Shown here one piece after another: positions 1 to 5,590 of a stretch of 5,762 nucleotides of DNA. Location: the NCBI GenBank assembly GCA_012521855.1, contig JAAYLO010000132.1:1-5762 (forward strand), written 5' to 3'. Numbering within the stretch: the first letter of the stretch is position 1; every line of letters begins with the position of its first letter. Source of the DNA: Halanaerobiaceae bacterium (GTDB taxonomy: Bacteria > Bacillota > Halanaerobiia > Halanaerobiales > DTU029). The translations under genes and the position numbers were made by a program. Below the pieces are notes generated by a model, which searched no databases, was not told the origin of the DNA, and worked only from the letters and a program-made list of their open reading frames with translations.

Positions 1-24
1 AATTTATACAGGGGGATGGTGGCC

Positions 25-165
25 ATGGCCGGCAATACTTTTATCAGTAAGGATTTATCAAAAAGGGGAAGGTTAACTTTAAAGGGAATCATCCTGTTAT
101 TTATAATCCTGGCCAGTTTTTCATTTCAGGAAACCCTGGCTGAGGGGACAACAGAGACTTATTAA
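25..165 (+). pseudogene. Signal-peptide (5') fragment of the frame-broken secreted LRR protein gene
   Basis: This 46-residue reading frame has the form of a Sec signal peptide and little else. It has a basic N-region (KDLSKRGRLTLK), a hydrophobic core (GIILLFIILASFSF) and a plausible signal peptidase I site in ETLA|EG (Thr at -3, Ala at -1). It stops at TAA 163-165, only a few residues after the cleavage site, so it makes no sense as a complete protein. The AGGGGG at 10-15 sits 9 nt before ATG 25 and can serve as its ribosome binding site; ATG 16 is in the same frame but too close to that site. The frame is also open to the window edge, so a start further upstream cannot be excluded. Shifting frame by one extra G at 144-147 leads directly into the LRR frame (AEGDNRDLLSIDLL), so I read this as the 5' end of the same gene as the LRR coding region that follows. 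Confidence 0.75.
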
Positions 166-233
166 GTATTGATCTTCTTGCAGCAGCAGCCATTAATATT
201 CCACGAGGATATAATGCAGATGATTATTTAAAG

Positions 234-1679
234 ATGCGGGATTTCCTTGAACAATGGGATGGAAGAAGGAAAAACGGGGAGAAGATAAGCCCTAAATATG
301 ATCCTGATGATCCTGCCAGCTGGGAAGGTGTTATATGGATTGATGCAGGAGAAAAGAGATTATTTAAAATTGACTTAGATAATAAGTATCTTACAGGGAC
401 TCTTGATTTAAGCGGTTGTTCATTTCTGGAGACGGTGAACCTGTATCATAACAGGATAGAGAAACTGATTCTGGAGGATTGTACTGGATTAATATATTGT
501 AATTGTATGTCAAATATGATACATATGCTGGATGTAAGCGGGTGTTTAAAACTGGAACAGTTATATTGTCTTGATAACCAATTAAGGGAACTGGCTCTGG
601 TTAAATTACCTGAGCTAAAGATTGTATGTGCTGGAAATAATAATCTGATTTATCTTGATATCAGTGGATGTGAGAATTTGGAAACACTGGTTTGCACTTC
701 AAATCAGTTGAAAAACCTTGTATTTAAAGGCAACCGGGAATTAAGGGAAGTTTTTTGTGCCAATAACCTGCTGAAAGAGCTTGATCTAAGCAGCCTGAAA
801 AAACTGGAAGTACTGGACTGTAGTTCAAATCTATTGGAAAGTCTTGATGTAGGTAATAATTTTGAACTGGTAAAACTGATCTGTAATAATAATAATATAA
901 AAGAAATAAAGGGAATGAAGTATCATCCGCGCCTGGAAGAAGTCTTCTGTAAATCCAATTCCCTGGTTGAGCTTAATTTTGAAAAATGTACTGCCATCAA
1001 AAAGATTGACTGTCAGGATAATGAACTGGAAGACCTTATTGTAACAGACTGTGATGAGCTGGACGAGCTCTATTGTTCTTCAAATTTTTTAAGTAAACTG
1101 GATTTGAGCACAAATACAAACCTACGTATTCTGCACTGTGATATGAACCAGTTGTCCGACCTGGATCTGGGCTTTGCTGGAAATCTGACTCATCTCAATT
1201 GTTCAAAAAATAATCTGAGTGAGCTTGTCATAAATAGTACTGAACTGCAGGAAGTTGATTGCTCGTATAATCAGCTGCAGAGACTGGAAATAGCTGATCC
1301 AGCGAAGTTATTCAGCCTGGACTGCTCTTATAATAGACTTACTTTTGCTACACTTCCTATCTTGGAAACATATACCATATATAATTACCTTTATCAGGAT
1401 ATAATAATAATTGGAAATGACGGGAAATTGTATGTTCATGAAGAAGTGGATTTCTCAGCAGAGGCTGTTATAGATGGTGTAAGGACTGAGTTCAGATGGT
1501 ATGGTGTTGGTGGTCCAGTATCTCCCACAACTGAGAATAATGGGAATTTTACTTTTGGATATAATTTTATAGGGGAGCTTATATATTGTGAGTTTACCAA
1601 TAATAAATTCCCGGGTTTAGTTCTTGATACTACTGAAGTGAGGGTATTGCCTCCAGCCCCGGGACAAAAAAGCAGGTAA
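234..1679 (+). CDS. Secreted leucine-rich-repeat protein, main part (5' end in another frame)
   Basis: From ATG 234 this frame encodes 481 residues. Residues 1-64 form an N-terminal cap (ASWEGVIWID, then TGTLDLSGCSF). Residues 65-376 hold 15 repeats, nearly all of 21 residues, of the form LxxLxCxxNxLxxLDLSxxxx. Thirteen of the 15 have cysteine where most LRRs have a buried leucine. Residues 377-481 look like a beta-sandwich, ending without a sortase motif, S-layer domain or membrane anchor. Such solenoids usually bind proteins or glycans outside the cell; the ligand here is unknown. ATG 234 is probably not the true start: it has no Shine-Dalgarno site, the frame is open back to 144 with coding-like sequence (IPRGYNADDYLK), and no ATG, GTG or TTG precedes it in frame. 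The signal peptide lies upstream in another frame. The gene is therefore either inactivated by a 1-base deletion or affected by a sequence error. The repeat array is otherwise intact, which suggests a recent event or an error. It stands alone and is not obviously linked to thrS. Confidence 0.88.
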   Translation: MRDFLEQWDGRRKNGEKISPKYDPDDPASWEGVIWIDAGEKRLFKIDLDNKYLTGTLDLSGCSFLETVNLYHNRIEKLILEDCTGLIYCNCMSNMIHMLDVSGCLKLEQLYCLDNQLRELALVKLPELKIVCAGNNNLIYLDISGCENLETLVCTSNQLKNLVFKGNRELREVFCANNLLKELDLSSLKKLEVLDCSSNLLESLDVGNNFELVKLICNNNNIKEIKGMKYHPRLEEVFCKSNSLVELNFEKCTAIKKIDCQDNELEDLIVTDCDELDELYCSSNFLSKLDLSTNTNLRILHCDMNQLSDLDLGFAGNLTHLNCSKNNLSELVINSTELQEVDCSYNQLQRLEIADPAKLFSLDCSYNRLTFATLPILETYTIYNYLYQDIIIIGNDGKLYVHEEVDFSAEAVIDGVRTEFRWYGVGGPVSPTTENNGNFTFGYNFIGELIYCEFTNNKFPGLVLDTTEVRVLPPAPGQKSR

Positions 1680-1704
1680 AAAATTTTCTGGAACAATTTT
1701 TTGA
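1678..1704 (+). terminator. Weak candidate terminator after the LRR gene
   Basis: AAAAAATT (1678-1685) and AATTTTTT (1695-1702) are perfectly complementary, and an inner TTC/GAA pairing is possible next to a bulged C. The downstream arm doubles as the T-run. The stem has almost no G-C pairs, so this is a marginal intrinsic terminator. Its position, overlapping the LRR stop codon and just before the thrS promoter, is its main support. Confidence 0.35.
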
Positions 1705-1715
1705 GATAAAGCTGC

Positions 1716-1744
1716 TTGACAATAAAAAAAAAAGGTATTATAAT
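1716..1744 (+). promoter_or_regulatory. Consensus sigma-A promoter of thrS
   Basis: The -35 box TTGACA (1716-1721) and the -10 box TATAAT (1739-1744) are both perfect and are separated by exactly 17 nt. Transcription should start near 1751, just upstream of the T-box leader. Such a strong constitutive promoter fits a gene whose control lies in the leader RNA rather than at initiation. Confidence 0.93.
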
Positions 1745-1750
1745 GTATTA

Positions 1751-2013
1751 AATTCAATACAGTTTGCAGGCTATGATGAGGAGAGTAGGATATAGATGTT
1801 TTCAACAGAGAGGGATGCAGAAGCTGGAAGTATCCTGTAAATACTATATCTGAAGACCACCTCTGAGCTGATGAGAGGAAAGCCGGTGAGGCAAGTATTT
1901 TCATCCGGTTAATATCCGTTACATGATCGAGTGGGTAATATATAATGATATATTACCTAGTAGAGTGGAACCGCGGACCTTATTCGTCTCTAAAAGATGA
2001 ATAAGGTCTTTTT
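1751..2013 (+). ncRNA. T-box riboswitch leader (tRNA-Thr responsive) of thrS
   Basis: Uncharged tRNA-Thr binds this leader RNA and stabilises an antiterminator, allowing thrS transcription. Stem I is visible: GAGG (1778-1781) pairs with CCTC, the AGTA motif is at 1784-1787, GGATATAG (1788-1795) pairs with CTATATCT (1844-1851), and GAA (1852-1854) follows. The specifier loop then carries ACC at 1856-1858, a threonine codon followed by a purine. The apical part contains the AGAGAG-type and CTGGAAG elements of T-box Stem I loops. AGCCGG (1881-1886) can pair with CCGGTT (1905-1910) in the Stem II region. Stem III is a perfect 9-bp helix (1934-1942 with 1949-1957). The T-box sequence AGAGTGGAACCGCG (1962-1975) follows. 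Its TGGA (1966-1969) would pair with a UCCA acceptor end, predicting discriminator U73 on tRNA-Thr. TAGAG (1961-1965) pairs with CTCTA (1988-1992) to form the antiterminator, which excludes the terminator stem. The upstream boundary is estimated from the promoter. Confidence 0.96.
1976..2013 (+). terminator. T-box-controlled intrinsic terminator
   Basis: A 14-bp stem (1976-1989 with 1995-2008, one G-U wobble) closes a 5-nt loop and is followed by five T residues (2009-2013). Its 5' arm overlaps the 3' strand of the antiterminator, so the two structures are mutually exclusive. It should stop transcription when tRNA-Thr is charged. Confidence 0.95.
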
Positions 2014-2052
2014 AATTCAGGGATATCAAGAAAAACAGGGAGGGAAAGAATT

Positions 2053-3960
2053 ATGTCAAAGATTAGTGTAAAATTACCGGATGGTTCTATAAAGGAATAT
2101 GATTCCGGGATAACAGTTGAAGAAATAGCCTACAGTATTGGTAAAGGACTGGGGCGGGCTGCTGTAGCGGGAAAGGTTGATGGTGAACTGGTTGATCTGG
2201 GAACCAGGATTGAGAAGGATGTAGAATTGTCCATTATTACACTTGATTCAAAAGAAGGACTGGAAATATATCGTCATACAGCTGCCCATATCATGGCACA
2301 GGCAGTAATGAGGATCTATGGTGATGTAAAACTGGCCATCGGTCCTGCAATTGAAGATGGTTTTTATTATGATTTTGATCTGGAAGAAAGATTTTCTCAG
2401 GAGGATTTTGATAAAATTGAAGAAGAGATGCAGAAGATCATTAAAGAAGATCTGCCTGTAAGAAGAGAATTAATGAAGAAGGAAGAAGCTATAGAGTTTA
2501 TGAGGGAAAAAGGAGAAAACTATAAGGTAGAGCTGATTGAGGAAATGGAAGATGAATATGTGAGTTTTTATCACCAGGGAGAGTTTAGTGATCTCTGCCG
2601 CGGGCCCCATCTTCCATCAACAGGCAGGGTGAAGGCCTTCAAACTCCTGAGTGTTGCCGGTGCCTACTGGAGGGGTGACGAAAACAATAAGATGCTGCAG
2701 CGTATCTATGCTACTGCATTTCCGGGGAGAGCAGAGCTGGAAGACTATCTGAAAAGGATAGAGGAGGCTAAAAAGAGAGACCACCGGAAATTGGGCAAGG
2801 AACTCGATCTCTTCAGTCTTCATGACGAGGGACGGGGCTTTCCTTTCTTTCACCCCAAGGGCATGGTTATCAGGAATCAATTGATAGATTTCTGGAAAGA
2901 AGAACACAGGAAAGCCGGTTACCAGGAGATTCTGACACCTGTTATCCTGAACCGGTCCTTATGGGAAAGGTCAGGCCACTGGGAGCACTACAGGGATAAT
3001 ATGTATTTTACGGATATCGATAATGAAACCCATGCCATTAAACCAATGAACTGCCCTGGAGGAATACTGGTCTATAAAAGCAAACTCCGCAGCTACCGTG
3101 ATTTACCAATCAGGATGGGCGAGCTGGGGCTTGTTCACCGTCATGAGAAATCAGGCACATTACATGGATTGATGAGGGTAAGGAATTTTACCCAGGATGA
3201 TGCCCACATTTACTGCCTGCCTTCACAGATAGTGGATGAACTGACCGGTGTTATTAAACTGGTGGATACTATCTATAGTGCTTTTGGTTTCAAGTACAAG
3301 GTAGAGCTGAGTACAAAACCGGAAAAGGCAATGGGTTCTGATGAAATGTGGGATATGGCAACAGAAGCCTTACGGGAAGCCATTGAGAAGAACAATCTGG
3401 AATATGAAATAAATGAAGGAGACGGTGCCTTTTATGGTCCCAAGATTGACTTTCATTTAGAAGATTCTCTCGGAAGGATGTGGCAGTGCGGGACTATCCA
3501 GCTGGATTTCCAGATGCCGGAGAGGTTTGATATGGTCTATATCGGCCAGGATGGAGAAGAACACCGTCCAGTCATGATCCACAGGGCCATATACGGCAGT
3601 CTGGAAAGATTCATCGGGATTCTGATTGAACACTATGCCGGTGCATTTCCCGTCTGGCTGGCTCCTGTACAGGCTGCCATTATACCGGTATCTGATGATC
3701 AGCTGGATTATGCCCGGAAAATCAAAAAGTATCTGGAAGAAGATAAGATCAGGACAGAGCTGGATGACAGCCAGGAAAAAGTGGGTTATAAAATAAGGCA
3801 GGCCCAGCTGCAGCAAATTCCTTATATGTTGATTGTGGGCTCCAGAGAAGAAGATGAGAATACAGTATCTGTAAGGGAAAGAAGAAAGGGAGATCTGGGC
3901 TCTCAGAAACTGGATGAATTTAAAGAGATGATAATAAAAGAAATCAGGGAGAAATCCTGA
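2053..3960 (+). CDS. thrS: Threonyl-tRNA synthetase (ThrRS)
   Basis: This class II synthetase attaches threonine to tRNA-Thr in the cytoplasm (EC 6.1.1.3). At 635 residues it is about the full length of E. coli ThrRS (642). Domains in order are TGS (about 1-62), the editing domain (about 65-225) that removes mischarged serine, the catalytic core (about 245-530) and the anticodon-binding domain (about 535-635). The editing residues are present: H75 and H79 in RHTAAH, C182 and H186 in CRGPH. The zinc ligands that select threonine are C334 (MNCPGG), H385 (DDAH) and H510 (MIHRA). Motif 2 arginine R363 (HRHE) and motif 3 arginine R519 (GSLERF) are in place. The start is ATG 2053, with AGGGAGGG (2037-2044) 8 nt upstream. 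Expression should be set by the upstream T-box. No convincing terminator follows the stop before the sigma-factor gene 56 nt downstream. Confidence 0.99.
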   Translation: MSKISVKLPDGSIKEYDSGITVEEIAYSIGKGLGRAAVAGKVDGELVDLGTRIEKDVELSIITLDSKEGLEIYRHTAAHIMAQAVMRIYGDVKLAIGPAIEDGFYYDFDLEERFSQEDFDKIEEEMQKIIKEDLPVRRELMKKEEAIEFMREKGENYKVELIEEMEDEYVSFYHQGEFSDLCRGPHLPSTGRVKAFKLLSVAGAYWRGDENNKMLQRIYATAFPGRAELEDYLKRIEEAKKRDHRKLGKELDLFSLHDEGRGFPFFHPKGMVIRNQLIDFWKEEHRKAGYQEILTPVILNRSLWERSGHWEHYRDNMYFTDIDNETHAIKPMNCPGGILVYKSKLRSYRDLPIRMGELGLVHRHEKSGTLHGLMRVRNFTQDDAHIYCLPSQIVDELTGVIKLVDTIYSAFGFKYKVELSTKPEKAMGSDEMWDMATEALREAIEKNNLEYEINEGDGAFYGPKIDFHLEDSLGRMWQCGTIQLDFQMPERFDMVYIGQDGEEHRPVMIHRAIYGSLERFIGILIEHYAGAFPVWLAPVQAAIIPVSDDQLDYARKIKKYLEEDKIRTELDDSQEKVGYKIRQAQLQQIPYMLIVGSREEDENTVSVRERRKGDLGSQKLDEFKEMIIKEIREKS

Positions 3961-3968
3961 AGAAAGAA

Positions 3969-3994
3969 TGAACTTTTCAAGGGAGCTGAGCGTT
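3969..3994 (+). promoter_or_regulatory. Candidate autoregulatory ECF sigma promoter (P1)
   Basis: TGAAC (3969-3973) and CGTT (3991-3994) are separated by 17 nt in the short gap between thrS and the sigma gene. This is the usual architecture of ECF promoters: a GAAC-type -35 and a CGT-type -10. The same TGAACTTTTC, 17-nt spacing, CGTT and following TATTAT recur at 5315-5340 before the second part of the operon, which greatly strengthens the call. Transcription would begin around 4001, leaving a very short leader that contains the AAGGGG ribosome binding site (4004-4009). Confidence 0.78.
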
Positions 3995-4016
3995 TTATTA
4001 TAAAAGGGGTGGAAGG

Positions 4017-4550
4017 ATGACCGGGAGTCTTGAAGAATTGTCTTTGATTGAGAAGGCCGTTTCCGGTGACAGAAAGGCTCTGGAGAGGCTGCTGGAGAGG
4101 AATTACCGGATAGTTAAGGGTTATTTGCTGAAAACAACCTGTAATCATGCCCTGACAGAGGACCTCACTCAGGAAACAATGTGCCGGGCAGTCGAAAATA
4201 TCAAAAAATATTATCCTTCCGGGAAGTTTTCGACATGGCTGATTACTATTGCCAGCAACCTCTACCGGGATTATCTCCGGAAGAGGAAAAGAGAGACAGC
4301 ACTTTATGAAATCGTCTTTTCACTTCCTGACGAAGATAGGGAGACGATTATTGAACTCCAGAAAATTATGTTTGAATTACCCTTTGAAAAAAGAGCGGTA
4401 GTGGTTCTCAAACATTTTTATGATTTCAGTTACAGGGAGATTGCTGATATCCTGAATTGTCCTGTAGGGACAGTCAGATCAAGGCTGCATTACAGCCTGG
4501 ACTATATCAAGGACAGGTTGAAAAAAGGGGGTTGGTTGTTTGGACAGTAA
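4017..4550 (+). CDS. sigY: ECF RNA polymerase sigma factor, SigY-like
   Basis: The 177-residue product has the minimal ECF sigma layout. Region 2 spans about residues 10-90 and includes the core-binding and -10-recognising segment (EDLTQETMCRAVENI, then FSTWLITIASNLYRDYLRKR). Region 4 spans about 113-168 and carries the -35-binding helix-turn-helix (LPFEKRAVVVLKHF, then YREIADILNCPVGTVRSRL). There is no region 1.1 or region 3 and no extra C-terminal domain. It would direct RNA polymerase to its own promoter type, probably in response to cell-envelope stress. The SigY assignment rests on length and on the order of the downstream genes (zinc-finger anti-sigma, two small membrane proteins, ABC ATPase), which matches sigY-yxlCDEF of Bacillus subtilis; the sequence alone shows only that it is an ECF factor. 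The start is ATG 4017 with AAGGGG (4004-4009) upstream. Its end overlaps the anti-sigma start by 11 nt, implying coupled translation. A candidate self-activated promoter lies directly upstream. Confidence 0.9.
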   Translation: MTGSLEELSLIEKAVSGDRKALERLLERNYRIVKGYLLKTTCNHALTEDLTQETMCRAVENIKKYYPSGKFSTWLITIASNLYRDYLRKRKRETALYEIVFSLPDEDRETIIELQKIMFELPFEKRAVVVLKHFYDFSYREIADILNCPVGTVRSRLHYSLDYIKDRLKKGGWLFGQ

Positions 4551-4950
4551 ATGTAAGGAAATTCAACTCCTCTTAATGGATATTCATTATGGAGAGTGTA
4601 AGATGAGTGAAGAGACTGCGGGACATCTGGCGGAATGCCCTGATTGCCAGGCCTGCTGGCAGGAAATGCAGGAGATGAAAGAGATATTGGCTCCGCTTGA
4701 TTTTGAACCAGAGCTAAAACATGCTGATATCGATCATGCCCTTCTAAGGGCAGAAAAAAAGGAAACTGTATTTGAACTCCTCCAATTTGCTGTAGTCAGT
4801 CTGGCATATCTGGTCCTCATGTTTGTAGTATTCAGGATGATGAAACCCCATTATTATCTTTACTACCAGGGTTTTCTTTACCTGACTCTTCCCCTCTTTT
4901 CTCTTCCGCTTATTTTGAGGAGAATAAGGAAGGGTGATTCTCATGGATGA
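4540..4950 (+). CDS. Membrane zinc-finger anti-sigma factor, YxlC-like
   Basis: This 136-residue protein probably holds the adjacent ECF sigma factor inactive at the membrane. The N-terminal part is a zf-HC2/ZAS domain: C5, then the H29-x3-C33-x2-C36 motif (HLAECPDC), with an extra C39. A charged linker (about 42-75) follows, then two predicted membrane helices (about 78-100 and 108-127) and a basic tail (LRRIRKGDSHG). The N-terminus should therefore face the cytoplasm, where the sigma factor is. The start is TTG 4540, supported by AAGGGGG (4525-4531) 8 nt upstream and by C5 lying where the zinc domain normally begins. No ATG or GTG fits as well. It overlaps the sigma gene by 11 nt and the next gene by 8 nt, so the three are likely co-translated. 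In B. subtilis, YxlC together with YxlD restrains SigY; the same role here is inferred from position and domain. Confidence 0.87.
   Translation: MDSKCKEIQLLLMDIHYGECKMSEETAGHLAECPDCQACWQEMQEMKEILAPLDFEPELKHADIDHALLRAEKKETVFELLQFAVVSLAYLVLMFVVFRMMKPHYYLYYQGFLYLTLPLFSLPLILRRIRKGDSHG
4928..4933 (+). promoter_or_regulatory. Ribosome binding site that fixes the ATG 4943 start
   Basis: GGAAGG lies inside the 3' end of the anti-sigma gene, 9 nt before ATG 4943. The upstream in-frame GTG 4934 directly abuts this site and cannot use it, so the ATG is preferred. Confidence 0.65.
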
Positions 4951-5218
4951 AAGGTTTTATAGTATTTTGCCCTTGCTTTTTCTGATTGTTTTTACACAGG
5001 CTTTATGGATATTCTATGATGCCCGCAGGCGGAATGAGAAATGGTACTGGTTATGGGGGCTTTTTGGATTGTTAAATTTCCCCTCTTCATTGATAATATA
5101 TCTCATTATTACCCGTAAGTTTGATACATCTGGAAAGAAACAGTGTTCCGGGTGTTCCAGGGAATTGAGGGAGGAATGGAAATACTGTCCCTTCTGTTCA
5201 AGGGAAATTGAAAAATAA
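4943..5218 (+). CDS. Small two-helix membrane protein with C-terminal zinc ribbon (YxlD position)
   Basis: The product has 91 residues when started at ATG 4943. TM1 is about residues 7-25 and is followed by the basic loop YDARRRNEKW. TM2 is about 36-56 (WLWGLFGLLNFPSSLIIYLI) and ends in TRK. The tail (65-91) is a compact zinc ribbon with C68-x2-C71 and C82-x2-C85 (CSGC and CPFC). The even number of helices and the basic flanks suggest that both ends are cytoplasmic. Its place directly after the anti-sigma gene matches YxlD, a co-regulator of SigY, so it may act in the sigma/anti-sigma complex. The zinc ribbon is an addition I do not associate with YxlD. It could equally be an unrelated small zinc-ribbon membrane protein. 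GTG 4934 is an alternative start but lies within the ribosome binding site. A terminator follows 46 nt after the stop. Confidence 0.82.
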   Translation: MDERFYSILPLLFLIVFTQALWIFYDARRRNEKWYWLWGLFGLLNFPSSLIIYLIITRKFDTSGKKQCSGCSRELREEWKYCPFCSREIEK

Positions 5219-5264
5219 AAGAGGAGAAACCGGGCATAGTACGGTAAAATAAAGGTATTTAAAG

Positions 5265-5306
5265 ACCTGCTCAGTGATATGACAGCTCTCACTGGCAGGT
5301 TTTTTT
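5265..5306 (+). terminator. Intrinsic terminator inside the sigma operon
   Basis: ACCTGC (5265-5270) pairs with GCAGGT (5295-5300), and CAGTGA (5272-5277) pairs with TCACTG (5289-5294), with one bulged T and an 11-nt loop. T residues run through 5306. The 12-bp G-C containing stem with a T-tract is a strong Rho-independent terminator. It ends the sigma/anti-sigma/zinc-ribbon transcript just before the second ECF-type promoter. Confidence 0.92.
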
Positions 5307-5314
5307 GTTTCCCG

Positions 5315-5340
5315 TGAACTTTTCTATGGTATTAAACGTT
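5315..5340 (+). promoter_or_regulatory. Candidate second ECF sigma promoter (P2) for the YxlE-like/ABC genes
   Basis: TGAAC (5315-5319) and CGTT (5337-5340) are again separated by 17 nt. The first ten bases (TGAACTTTTC) are identical to the promoter before the sigma gene, and TATTAT follows the -10 at the same offset. It lies 8 nt beyond the terminator T-tract and would start transcription near 5348, upstream of the ribosome binding site at 5367. It therefore probably re-initiates transcription of the effector half of the operon under the same sigma factor. Confidence 0.8.
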
Positions 5341-5366
5341 ATATTATTGAAAGTATACTGGTGGAA

Positions 5367-5372
5367 AGGAGG
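5367..5372 (+). promoter_or_regulatory. Ribosome binding site that fixes the GTG 5381 start
   Basis: A perfect AGGAGG, extended as AAAGGAGGTG, lies 8 nt before GTG 5381. An earlier in-frame GTG at 5372 overlaps the site itself and so cannot be the start. ATG 5393 is 20 nt away, which is too far. Confidence 0.85.
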
Positions 5373-5380
5373 TGCAGTCA

Positions 5381-5590
5381 GTGCTGGCTGACATGAGTAT
5401 TCTGGAAATAATTAAACTTGTACTGCCTTTAATTGTACTGGAATCGGCACTAAAGATATATTGTATAGTCCAGCTGGTCAAATATGGTTCAAGACACCTG
5501 CCGGACTGGGGATGGGGTTTAATCATCCTCTTTGTAAATACTCTCGGGCCTATAGCATTTTTATTATCTGGAAGAAAGAGGGATTATTAA
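5381..5590 (+). CDS. PLDc_N-type small membrane protein, YxlE-like
   Basis: The 69-residue product has two predicted membrane helices: about 8-30 (ILEIIKLVLPLIVLESALKI) and about 44-62. The second helix carries the PLDc_N signature, namely W45 with downstream VN (52-53), G56-P57-I58, FLL and G64-R65. This is the short membrane module found at the N-terminus of cardiolipin synthases and, as a stand-alone protein, in YxlE of the Bacillus SigY operon. No phospholipase HKD catalytic domain follows, so it is not an enzyme by itself. It may assist or regulate the ABC transporter; that is inference. The GTG start is chosen from the ribosome binding site. Its stop overlaps the ATPase ATG by one base (TAATG), so the two are translationally coupled. 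It is separated from the upstream genes by a terminator and has its own ECF-type promoter. Confidence 0.83.
   Translation: MLADMSILEIIKLVLPLIVLESALKIYCIVQLVKYGSRHLPDWGWGLIILFVNTLGPIAFLLSGRKRDY

Noticed and set aside
144..165. Programmed -1 frameshifting joining the signal peptide to the LRR frame
   Set aside because: The site has no X-XXY-YYZ slippery heptamer, no Shine-Dalgarno-like stimulator and no obvious downstream stem-loop or pseudoknot. A missing G is the simpler explanation.
180..191. GCA trinucleotide repeat as a microsatellite or phase-variation tract
   Set aside because: Only about three perfect units plus GCC, coding for four alanines in the LRR frame. Changes in unit number would not alter the frame.
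3457..3816. 119-codon open frame on the minus strand inside thrS
   Set aside because: It lies wholly antisense to a strongly conserved enzyme, has no ribosome binding site that I can see, and resembles no protein I recognise. The other minus-strand frames in the window are rejected on the same grounds.
5331..5359. Sigma-A promoter using TATACT at 5354-5359
   Set aside because: The sequence 17 nt upstream (ATTAAA) does not resemble TTGACA; the ECF-type elements explain the region better.
5372..5380. GTG 5372 as start of the YxlE-like protein
   Set aside because: It overlaps the last base of the AGGAGG ribosome binding site, so the ribosome cannot use that site for it; GTG 5381 has ideal spacing.
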